Shown here one piece after another: positions 1 through 6,820 of a stretch of DNA of 28,648 bases. The notes beneath the pieces are model-generated. The model saw only the letters and a program-made list of their open reading frames with translations. It was not told the DNA's origin and searched no databases. The stretch comes from an uncultured Fidelibacterota bacterium. Lineage in GTDB: Bacteria > Fidelibacterota > Marinisomatia > Marinisomatales > UBA1611. The stretch covers positions 1 through 28,648 of the forward strand of contig CALCSS010000060.1 in NCBI GenBank assembly GCA_937893835.1. The letters are read 5' to 3'. The translations under genes were made by a program, and so were the position numbers. Within the stretch, counting starts at the first letter, position 1; each line of letters begins with the position of its first letter.

Positions 1-17
1 AAATTAAAAGATCAGAA

Positions 18-608
18 TTAGTCAAAGACCGATCTAATATTCTCATCCACCTTTTTTCTTGTCATGAATATATACATTTCCTCAAGCTGATTCAGATATC
101 CGATCACGCAGAGGATCGGAAATATCCTACCAGCAGTCTGAGGATATAATATGGCAATGATCATAAAAAAGAAAAGAGAGGCGGCAAAGGTCTTACCACC
201 AATGGTATGAAAAACTGGTATCTCGCCAAATTTTATCTTACCAAGGACCATTTTTGTAAAAAATAATCCAATTAGAAGATAGACCAAGTTCCACCAGCCA
301 TTCACAACCTCAGGCGCAAAGCGATAGAGCCAAACAGTAATAAGTGGGTAGAAGACCATATCAGCCATAGTATCTAATTTTGCTCCTAGATGACTGGTCT
401 GGTTCAAATATCTTGCAATTGTCCCGTCAAGTTTATCAGTGACCCCTATAAGAATGAACATCACAAGGAAAATAGAACGTGCTTGAGCCTCATCGTTTAA
501 GAAGAAGCATGGGATTGCCATTGCCGGAATCAATATAAGTCGACTCACACTTAGCATGTTTGGGATGGTCTTTAACTGATCTAATGTAAAATTACTATTA
601 TCACTCAT
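18..608 (-). CDS. CDP-alcohol phosphatidyltransferase family membrane protein
   Basis: Integral membrane enzyme expected to join a CDP-activated lipid (CDP-diacylglycerol) to an alcohol, as in phosphatidylglycerophosphate or phosphatidylinositol-phosphate synthesis; the acceptor cannot be told from sequence. The full family signature D-x2-D-G-x2-A-R-x8-G-x3-D-x3-D is present, with D58, D61, G62, A65, R66, G75, D79 and D83. Several hydrophobic helices surround it (about 20-37, 46-57, 85-95, 108-120, 145-157). The 196-residue length fits the family. A TTG two codons upstream (614) is also open, but ATG at 608 is the more natural start; neither has a clear Shine-Dalgarno site. It is the last gene of the minus-strand envelope run and sits 40 bases after the lipase start, so it may be co-transcribed. 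Confidence 0.9.
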   Translation of the reverse strand: MSDNSNFTLDQLKTIPNMLSVSRLILIPAMAIPCFFLNDEAQARSIFLVMFILIGVTDKLDGTIARYLNQTSHLGAKLDTMADMVFYPLITVWLYRFAPEVVNGWWNLVYLLIGLFFTKMVLGKIKFGEIPVFHTIGGKTFAASLFFFMIIAILYPQTAGRIFPILCVIGYLNQLEEMYIFMTRKKVDENIRSVFD

Positions 609-648
609 AAGCAAAAGATAGGATGAAAAATAGTATAATAGGAGTTAA

Positions 649-1848
649 TTATGGTAGTGAGTATAGCCTACTGGCGTGTTCTTCAAATATTCTCATTATG
701 TCATTTATCTTATTGGGATCATCCAAAAAGTGACCGACAAAGGCTTTATGGTCAAAAGGGAATTCGCCTATGTGACACCAGACTCCAGGCTCTATCTGAC
801 TGGAACTAGATAATAATCTCATTGGTTCAGGTCCATTTTTACCGGTAAAGGGTCTTTTCATTGAAATAGTATTAACAGTTCCATCATTTTTAAACCAATC
901 TTCATTGGTCTTTTGTCCATTGCCCATATCAACAATGGACCTGCCAATGAGCCACGACCAGGGATAGCTCATCATACTAATATATTCTGCGGGTTTGTGT
1001 CGACCTGTTGCTGTATCTAAAATACTTGCTACTGTACTGGATGAAAAATAGTATACATCAGGGTTAATTGTAAGTATGTCATTTAGCTCCCTTGCTCCCT
1101 TTATACTTGAATCCCATGCTATGCTATTCTTTGTATTCCATGCGGGGTGTTTTATCAGTCTAGTGATGTATTGGCGGATTGATTCATCCTCACTCTTTGA
1201 AAGGTTCCAGTGATCTAGATCAAAATCGTAATAATCAGTACTGATCAGATTGGCGATCGGCAGAAGATTATCTGTGAATGGCACTGCACCAATTACAATA
1301 TCTGATAGCGTGGATCCATTATGCGGTGTGGACATTGTAGTGATCGATCTTATCCAATTTTTCATGGATGTTCCAAGAAGTTCACTATCATCCAATTCAT
1401 CCGTATCTTCATTGGTGAGGGTAGAGTTTAATAGGTATAGCAACATTCGATTGGTCAATCCACCAAAACTGTAACCTATTAGATGGACAGGGTTTTCATC
1501 ATCCCATTGAGGATATAGACCTTTATAGACCTTGCCCTTCGGCCTCTGTACTATATTATATTTTTTTGAATGATCATGACCATAATCAACCTGGCCGCCC
1601 TTGATCTGGTAAAAGGTTTCAATGGCACAGTCATAGGTTGATGACACAGGGCCCAAGGAAACAGAGTAGACGGTGTAGCCCTTATTGAGCAAGAATTGTT
1701 CTATGTCATTTTCCCCGCCCCAATAGTTCAGGTCGCCAACCTCTTCCTTGCCCCATCCAAGAAATCCGTGGACCAATATGATCGGATGAGCGTTTTTAGA
1801 GAAAAGAACACAACTGAGTAGTACATAGAATGTCAACGAACGAATCAA
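649..1848 (-). CDS. Exported lipase, family I.5-like (staphylococcal/Geobacillus type)
   Basis: Predicted secreted or periplasmic alpha/beta hydrolase that cleaves acylglycerol esters. A signal peptide covers about residues 1-20. The oxyanion region HGFLGWG (27-33), the NYWGG segment (41-45) and the following stretch closely resemble Geobacillus lipases. The nucleophile elbow is GYSFG with S127; family I.5 usually has AHSQG. The likely acid is D322 in NDGTVN and the likely base H367 in FDHKAF. Three of the four residues that bind structural zinc in Geobacillus lipases appear to match (D73, H93, D212), but the second zinc histidine aligns with isoleucine 99. The start codon is TTG: GAGG at 1855-1858 lies 6 bases upstream, and the nearby out-of-frame ATG runs at once into a stop. 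Substrate range is not predictable. Confidence 0.85.
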   Translation of the reverse strand: MIRSLTFYVLLSCVLFSKNAHPIILVHGFLGWGKEEVGDLNYWGGENDIEQFLLNKGYTVYSVSLGPVSSTYDCAIETFYQIKGGQVDYGHDHSKKYNIVQRPKGKVYKGLYPQWDDENPVHLIGYSFGGLTNRMLLYLLNSTLTNEDTDELDDSELLGTSMKNWIRSITTMSTPHNGSTLSDIVIGAVPFTDNLLPIANLISTDYYDFDLDHWNLSKSEDESIRQYITRLIKHPAWNTKNSIAWDSSIKGARELNDILTINPDVYYFSSSTVASILDTATGRHKPAEYISMMSYPWSWLIGRSIVDMGNGQKTNEDWFKNDGTVNTISMKRPFTGKNGPEPMRLLSSSSQIEPGVWCHIGEFPFDHKAFVGHFLDDPNKINDIMRIFEEHASRLYSLP

Positions 1849-1854
1849 ATCATG

Positions 1855-1858
1855 CCTC
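1855..1858 (-). promoter_or_regulatory. Shine-Dalgarno site deciding a TTG start
   Basis: GAGG on the minus strand, 6 bases before the TTG at 1848-1846. It supports TTG as the start of the lipase gene and places the signal peptide at the N-terminus. Confidence 0.6.
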
Positions 1859-1909
1859 AGTATGATCGGTTTATAATAATAAGATCTTTCTCAAAAACAG
1901 AAAACTTGG

Positions 1910-3016
1910 CTATTGTTTTGGTCTTACGACAAGCCTGAAAATTGGATGTGTATCAGGCTTGACCAATGCATTGAGGACTTCAAACTCTAACTCAAATTTT
2001 CTTTTTTTAGTTATGGTCCTAACATCGATGATGGTACTGCCGTGTGGGGGTACAGTGATCAGATTGGTCGCATTATAGAAATCATAGTCACTCTGGTTTC
2101 TAAGTGTATATGGCGCATCAGAATTATTTGAGATGACCACATGGACAATGGTGGTATTGTTTATGTAACCAGCGGATTTAACTTTTAGACTACTATTCAT
2201 CAATGGGAGCAGGAAGTCTGATTTTCCAATGAGCTTTTTATTGAACCAGACCACGGTCTGACCATTTTTTAATGCTTTTTTCAATGCATCTTCATTTTTT
2301 TCTCTGGCAAAGACAAGGGTCACCGGGCGGTGGCCTCCTGAAGGAATTCTATATTGCCAATCAATGATGTCATGTATGTCAGATGTCCCAAGAATGGTTA
2401 GATCATAGTCCAAGGCAAGTTGGAAAGCCTCATTTGAGTAGGTTGTATCATTTACGATCTCGATTCCTTCTAGAAGACCATTGTTGATCATTTCTATGTG
2501 AAGTTGATCAAGGGGGACACTGGCATCAGGAGACTGGCTTGCCCAATAAGGATGATTCCAAAAAATGAATGCATCTTGTTTACGAGCTTCCAGATATGAT
2601 TCAATGGGGTCATCATTTATCAACTTATTCGCATCCTTGATAAATATGGCATTGGCATGGCCAGGAGGCATGTCTCGAGTTATCTCAGAACCATTAATGA
2701 CCAATAGGCCAGACTTCCCTGCAAAACCCTTTGCAAGTTCATAAGATCGATTTCTATCAGGATGTGGTATGTCACTGACCCATGATAGATATTCTAAATG
2801 TTCAGTTGTGGCTATAACATCAAGTCCATCCTTATTTGCTTCCATGACCCGTATGTTTGGCCATACACTTCCATCTGAGAAGACAGTGTGCATGTGGAGA
2901 TCACACACCAGTGTCTTAAATCCAGGCAGGTCAGGAAATTCTATTGCCCGACCATTATTCCCGCCATGTCCAAGGATAATTGATATAAATATGAGGTTTA
3001 ATATTGATCTATTCAT
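1910..3016 (-). CDS. Exported PHP-domain metal-dependent phosphoesterase-like protein
   Basis: Probable periplasmic or secreted hydrolase of the PHP (polymerase and histidinol phosphatase) superfamily. A hydrophobic signal segment covers about residues 4-16, followed by a short linker. The PHP metal-ligand pattern is complete: H41 and H43 (LHMHT), D48, H73 (TEH), E111 (GSE), H120, H155 (NHPYW), D213 and H215 (SDIHD). The C-terminal third (about 255-368) is beta-rich and looks like an immunoglobulin-type or Sb-PDE-strand module rather than catalytic. Its ATG overlaps the stop of the upstream gene by 4 bases (ATGA), so the two are probably translationally coupled. Phosphodiester or phosphomonoester hydrolysis is a family-level guess; the substrate is unknown. 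Confidence 0.85.
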   Translation of the reverse strand: MNRSILNLIFISIILGHGGNNGRAIEFPDLPGFKTLVCDLHMHTVFSDGSVWPNIRVMEANKDGLDVIATTEHLEYLSWVSDIPHPDRNRSYELAKGFAGKSGLLVINGSEITRDMPPGHANAIFIKDANKLINDDPIESYLEARKQDAFIFWNHPYWASQSPDASVPLDQLHIEMINNGLLEGIEIVNDTTYSNEAFQLALDYDLTILGTSDIHDIIDWQYRIPSGGHRPVTLVFAREKNEDALKKALKNGQTVVWFNKKLIGKSDFLLPLMNSSLKVKSAGYINNTTIVHVVISNNSDAPYTLRNQSDYDFYNATNLITVPPHGSTIIDVRTITKKRKFELEFEVLNALVKPDTHPIFRLVVRPKQ

Positions 3017-4065
3017 TTTGTTTCGTTCCAGTGAATGTCCATTGTATGGTATTGAGGTTTTTGGCCTTTTTCTATATGTACTGTCAACGTATATGATGCT
3101 GCCTGTCCTGGTTCGAGAGCAGTGTCAGCCACTACATTTGAATCATAGGCAATTCGACTTCCTTTTACAAAAACTGAGTCCATGCCAGTATTCTGAGTTG
3201 TCTGATCAAATAGATTACCGACCACTCTAACAAAATCAGCTCGTACCTGACCAATATTCTGTATTCTACCTGAGAAGATCTGCCTATCGGGATAATAATC
3301 GATGAATGGGTCACCCAGAAAGACAACCTTTGGTCCGGGCCTTTCCATTTCATTCATTCGAACGACCATCTCCTTTTTTAGCACCAGTGTTCCAATCTGC
3401 GTTCTTAGGGTTACCGTAGAATCTGATTCTTGCAAGAGCTCTCCAGATACAACTGTTCCATTTTGTAGTTCCACACGATGTTGACTCTCTGGGATCTTGA
3501 TAAGATCTAAAATTTCTCGACTGACATTGGGCATCGTCTGACCTTTCTGATAACTTTTTACAACACTCTTTAGAGAATCAACCTCTGTCTCCAAGGCCTT
3601 TAGATTAGATTCGTATTCAAAGAATAGGTCATCAAATTTCAATTTTTGGTCATCTACCGTCTTTCTTTGCTGAGGTAAGAGGGTAAGGTTTGACTCCGTT
3701 GGAGTCTGGTCAACTGCCTGTGGTACTGGAGTGATCTCTTCAGGCTCAAATTCAAGTTTAAGGTCAATGTCTTTTCTGCTCAAGGAAAAGTCGATCTCAA
3801 CTTCCCCCTCCTTTTTATGTTCTCCAATGATTCTATAGGTCCCGGCCTTCATCTTCTTGAATTTAAATTCCCCATCCTTATTGGTCTTTCCTGAATTTAT
3901 TTTTTTACCAATCTCATCATATACTGTTAGCTTGACCTTTTTTACTCCTTCTCCATCTTTGCCTATTACAGTGCCAGTCACAGTGAATTTTGTTTTGGCC
4001 TTTCCTTCCTTATCGACAGCAAATACAAGACCAAGTAGCATGATGTAGGGTAATAGCCTAATCAT
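3013..4065 (-). CDS. Envelope protein with carboxypeptidase-regulatory-like, LSm-like and FxLYD-like domains
   Basis: No catalytic site is visible; probably a periplasmic structural or scaffolding protein. The N-terminus (about 1-16) is a signal segment. Residues 28-81 form a carboxypeptidase regulatory-like beta sandwich (TGTVIGKDGEGV, then GEFKFKKMKAGTYRI). Residues 109-135 are a proline-rich linker, 136-175 a likely coiled coil, and 195-238 a short beta barrel with an LSm-like pattern (VELQNGTVVSGELLQ). Residues 245-335 resemble an FxLYD domain (GRIQNIGQVRADFVRVVGNL). The frame is open upstream to 4167, but ATG 4065 is chosen: it is preceded by AGAGGGAG, gives a signal peptide, and limits overlap with the upstream gene to 8 bases. 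A 350-residue product results. Confidence 0.8.
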   Translation of the reverse strand: MIRLLPYIMLLGLVFAVDKEGKAKTKFTVTGTVIGKDGEGVKKVKLTVYDEIGKKINSGKTNKDGEFKFKKMKAGTYRIIGEHKKEGEVEIDFSLSRKDIDLKLEFEPEEITPVPQAVDQTPTESNLTLLPQQRKTVDDQKLKFDDLFFEYESNLKALETEVDSLKSVVKSYQKGQTMPNVSREILDLIKIPESQHRVELQNGTVVSGELLQESDSTVTLRTQIGTLVLKKEMVVRMNEMERPGPKVVFLGDPFIDYYPDRQIFSGRIQNIGQVRADFVRVVGNLFDQTTQNTGMDSVFVKGSRIAYDSNVVADTALEPGQAASYTLTVHIEKGQKPQYHTMDIHWNETK

Positions 4066-5194
4066 GCTCCCTCTTTGAGAAATGTGCCTTGAAGGCCATG
4101 CGTCGAACGGATTCAGCATTCTTCTTTTCCTCACCCAATGCATATACCATGTTGATGATATTATCATAATAGATATAGTTTTTTTTATTCTCTAGCATGG
4201 GCAATAGGCCGTCTACCACGGAGGGATCATTAAAAGCAGCGAGATTGTCAATTGCCTTCTTTCTAATGTCAACGGGATAATCATCGCTATGGGCGATCTC
4301 AATGACAGCCTTTTTCACCTCAGGGTCATCAAATTCTCCAAGTGCCGCCAACATTGTATTCAGTAGACTATAATATTGTGTTTTGCCCATATTGTAGGTA
4401 TTTAAAAGGGCCAGTACTAGATTCTCTTCCTTGACGCCCTTCATGGTGTTCAAGGCAAACTCCCTTACCTCCAAATTCGTATTGGGGTCTCCTAATAATT
4501 CTGCGAAGGCGATGGCAACATCATTTGGATTCTTTTTTCCTAGGATCTCTACGGCCTTATTACGAATCCCTATGTTTATTTTTGGGTCTCTGGCAACGGA
4601 GGTCAATACTGGTACCACCTGATCACTTCCAATAGCACCAAGTGTTTCTGTCAAAAGACGCTCCGTTCTTGACATATTGCTTTTCGCGACCTCATAGAGA
4701 TCCAACAGAACAAGGATCTGGTCCTTGGTCCTGACTCGATTCAAACTTTTTACAAGGGCAATGTGAACCTCGTTTGTTCTTTTTTCCATTGTGCGCATCG
4801 ATCTGACCAATGCATCAGCGGCCTTAGGGTTTTCACTGAACATCCCGAGCATGCTGATCGATTCATTCAAAAGCGTGTAATCCACAGCGGTCGTTGTCGC
4901 AACCATCTCAGATATTGCATGTAGTGCCCTCGGGTGCTGTGTCTGCGCCAGGGTCTTTCCTGCTGCAACACGTAGTTTTGCATGGAGGTCAGGATCTTGA
5001 TAGACCTCGATCAATTCATCCAATGCACGAATATTACCACCACGGTAGGCACTTTTTAATTCTTGTACTCTATTTAAAAAATCTGGATCACTGGGGTCCC
5101 CTATTGATTTTTTTCCAAATAATCCTTTTATGGTTGAGCAACCTTGTAACAATAAAATTGCCACCAAAAGAATGGTGGTCTTTTTATACATCAT
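4058..5194 (-). CDS. HEAT-repeat lipoprotein
   Basis: Predicted lipid-anchored periplasmic protein. The signal peptide ends in a lipobox LLQGC, with the lipidated cysteine at residue 19. The mature part is a series of two-helix repeats of about 35-40 residues from about 40 to 370, typical of HEAT/PBS-lyase-like scaffolds (for example LRVAAGKTLAQTQHPRALHA, IRNKAVEILGKKNP, VREFALNTMKG, IRKKAIDNLAAFNDP). No enzyme motif is seen, so a protein-protein interaction role is likely. Two ATG codons in tandem (5194 and 5191) could both start it. It overlaps the LpxH-like gene by 8-11 bases and the following gene by 8 bases, so all three are probably one transcript. Confidence 0.85.
   Translation of the reverse strand: MMYKKTTILLVAILLLQGCSTIKGLFGKKSIGDPSDPDFLNRVQELKSAYRGGNIRALDELIEVYQDPDLHAKLRVAAGKTLAQTQHPRALHAISEMVATTTAVDYTLLNESISMLGMFSENPKAADALVRSMRTMEKRTNEVHIALVKSLNRVRTKDQILVLLDLYEVAKSNMSRTERLLTETLGAIGSDQVVPVLTSVARDPKINIGIRNKAVEILGKKNPNDVAIAFAELLGDPNTNLEVREFALNTMKGVKEENLVLALLNTYNMGKTQYYSLLNTMLAALGEFDDPEVKKAVIEIAHSDDYPVDIRKKAIDNLAAFNDPSVVDGLLPMLENKKNYIYYDNIINMVYALGEEKKNAESVRRMAFKAHFSKREHD
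4067..4074 (-). promoter_or_regulatory. Shine-Dalgarno site deciding a start
   Basis: AGAGGGAG on the minus strand, just before ATG 4065. It is the strongest purine-rich site in this run and rules in the short form of the FxLYD-like protein over an open upstream extension. Confidence 0.65.
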
Positions 5195-5924
5195 TTTCCC
5201 AAAGCCTCAATTCAAGATCCTCTCCATCAAATATTGCATAAGAGGGTCTATGGAACCAATCTCCTAAGACTGCCAATTTACCTTCGTTGATCAAAAACAT
5301 CTCTCCCAAATGATAATGACCAGTGATCATATAATCAAATCCATTTTCAAAATGTTTTTTTGCGATTTGTTGCAGTTCAATTCGTACGTCTTCATTAAAA
5401 TCTTCCTTATGATTATTGTACTCGCCACTTCTTGAGATTATTCGAGCTATCCTATACCCGATTGTAGGATGTAACCAGCGGAATAGCCAGATGAAAGTTT
5501 TTGATCTGATCACTCTTTTCAATAATCTATATCCATGGTCCCAGCTCAATAATCCATCCCCATGGGTAAGATAAAATTTCTTTCCATTTACCTCTATCTG
5601 ATCATCATTGAGATAAACTTTGTCCATCACATGATTTTTTATATGATCACCCACCCAGTAGTCATGGTTACCGGCAAAAAAATAGAGCGATATTCCCTTT
5701 TCCCTTAGCATTTTTGCCTTATCAAAAAAATCAAAATATGAACTGGGGATTATGTTTGGATATTCAAAATAGAAATCAAAGAGGTCTCCCACAAAGATGC
5801 ATGTGCCTCCTGTGTCTAATATCTTGTCAAACAAACGATAGAGCTTACTTCTACGCTCTTTCTCGTCTTTGTCTAGAGACAACTTCAAGTGAATATCTGA
5901 AATAAAATAGACGGGTGTATTCAT
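5184..5924 (-). CDS. LpxH-like UDP-2,3-diacylglucosamine diphosphatase / metallophosphoesterase
   Basis: Calcineurin-type phosphoesterase, probably the lipid A pathway enzyme that cleaves UDP-2,3-diacylglucosamine to lipid X and UMP at the inner membrane. The metal motifs are all present: D10 and H12 (SDIHL), D47 (GDLFDF), N86-H87-D88 (GNHDYW), H121 (HGD), and H203/H205 (GHYH). The central hydrophobic stretch with LHPTIG is typical of the LpxH-like proteins of Bacteroidetes, which have GNHD where the E. coli enzyme has GNRD. The 246-residue length fits. It is the first gene of the minus-strand envelope run, opposite the SGNH gene. No clear Shine-Dalgarno site precedes the ATG. A related phosphoesterase with another substrate cannot be excluded. 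Confidence 0.8.
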   Translation of the reverse strand: MNTPVYFISDIHLKLSLDKDEKERRSKLYRLFDKILDTGGTCIFVGDLFDFYFEYPNIIPSSYFDFFDKAKMLREKGISLYFFAGNHDYWVGDHIKNHVMDKVYLNDDQIEVNGKKFYLTHGDGLLSWDHGYRLLKRVIRSKTFIWLFRWLHPTIGYRIARIISRSGEYNNHKEDFNEDVRIELQQIAKKHFENGFDYMITGHYHLGEMFLINEGKLAVLGDWFHRPSYAIFDGEDLELRLWENDV

Positions 5925-6025
5925 AAAGGGCGAAACTTACCTTTGTATTGTACATATAATAAAATTTTTTTAAAACCATTTGTCAAATTATCTTAATTGG
6001 TTACGATTTATCTTAAATTATTGAT
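5925..6025. promoter_or_regulatory. Divergent promoter region with a shared -35 palindrome
   Basis: This 101-base AT-rich gap separates two genes that point away from each other. ATTTGTCAAAT (5979-5989) is an inverted repeat that reads TTGTCA on plus (5980-5985) and TTGACA on minus (5986-5981), so it could supply a -35 box in both directions. On plus, TACGAT at 6002-6007 follows after 16 bases. On minus, TATTAT at 5961-5956 follows after 19 bases. Both -10 boxes are imperfect, so the call is tentative. Confidence 0.35.
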
Positions 6026-6697
6026 ATGAGCGTTAAGAACATACTTTGTTTTGGTGACTCCAATACCTGGGGATTTGTACCTGGGGTATTTGACCCAAAG
6101 ACCTTTTATATGGAGCGCTATCCTATAACAAAGCGATGGCCAGGTGTGATGAGGACAAAATTAGGTGAGGGATATTATGTGATAGAGGAAGGGCTAAACG
6201 GAAGAACGACCAATGTGGAATATCCTGACCTATCTGGAAGGAGTGCGACATCATATATTGTTCCATGTCTATATTCTCATTCCCCTCTGGATATTGTAAT
6301 AGTCCAGTTGGGGATCAATGATCTTAAGACGATCTTTGATCGAAGTATGACAGAGATCTCTAAAGGCATGATAGAGGTAGTGAACCTTATTGAGGGGACC
6401 TCTTTTGGACCTGACATGCAAGGTCCACCCAAAGTTCTTTTATTAAGTCCACCTCCTCTTGCACATGAGGGCTATATCGACCAAAATAATGAACTTATCT
6501 TCAAGGGGGGGATGAAAAAATCATTACAATTCCATGACCACTACAAGAAGATAGCAAAGGATAGAGGTTGTTATTATACTGACCTTTACCCAGTAGTAGA
6601 ATATTCAGTCATTGATGGTCTACATTTAGATGAAAAAGGCCACGGTATTGTTGGTTCCATCGTCGCCTCTAAGATAGAAGAGATATTTAATACTTAA
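6026..6697 (+). CDS. SGNH/GDSL hydrolase, MsAct-like arylesterase/acyltransferase
   Basis: Probable cytoplasmic esterase or acyltransferase; no signal peptide. The four SGNH blocks are visible: S12 in FGDSN, G57 in EEGLNGRT, N98 in LGINDL, and D197/H200 in DGLHLD. The overall sequence runs parallel to the Mycobacterium smegmatis acyltransferase MsAct, including ILCFGDS, VIEEGL-x-x-RTTN, the PLDIVIVQLG strand and LLSPPPLA. That homologue forms an octamer and favours acyl transfer in water; whether this protein shares that is inference. The 223-residue length fits the family (about 210-220). It lies alone between the divergent region and a candidate promoter at 6750, so it is probably monocistronic. 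Confidence 0.88.
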   Translation: MSVKNILCFGDSNTWGFVPGVFDPKTFYMERYPITKRWPGVMRTKLGEGYYVIEEGLNGRTTNVEYPDLSGRSATSYIVPCLYSHSPLDIVIVQLGINDLKTIFDRSMTEISKGMIEVVNLIEGTSFGPDMQGPPKVLLLSPPPLAHEGYIDQNNELIFKGGMKKSLQFHDHYKKIAKDRGCYYTDLYPVVEYSVIDGLHLDEKGHGIVGSIVASKIEEIFNT

Positions 6698-6749
6698 ATC
6701 AATTAACCAATATGTAATTTCAGGTTTATTTGGTTTTGAACGTGAATAG

Positions 6750-6779
6750 TTGACTTTTTTTATCAAAATGACCTAGAAT
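6750..6779 (+). promoter_or_regulatory. Candidate sigma-70-type promoter for the peptidase-barrel gene
   Basis: TTGACT (6750-6755) and TAGAAT (6774-6779), 18 bases apart, lie in the 123-base gap before ATG 6821. Five of six bases match the consensus in each box. The expected transcript would have a leader of about 35 bases. Confidence 0.5.
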
Positions 6780-6820
6780 TAGGGAACCACAGACAAGTGG
6801 GGACGTATTTTAAATAGCAA

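Noticed and set aside
2769..3230. A 153-residue plus-strand open frame across the PHP and FxLYD-like genes
   Set aside because: It crosses a well-supported operon junction and shows no protein-like pattern.
4066..4167. N-terminal extension of the FxLYD-like protein to 4167
   Set aside because: It would put 34 charged residues before a clear signal peptide and increase overlap with the HEAT gene; ATG 4065 has the Shine-Dalgarno site.
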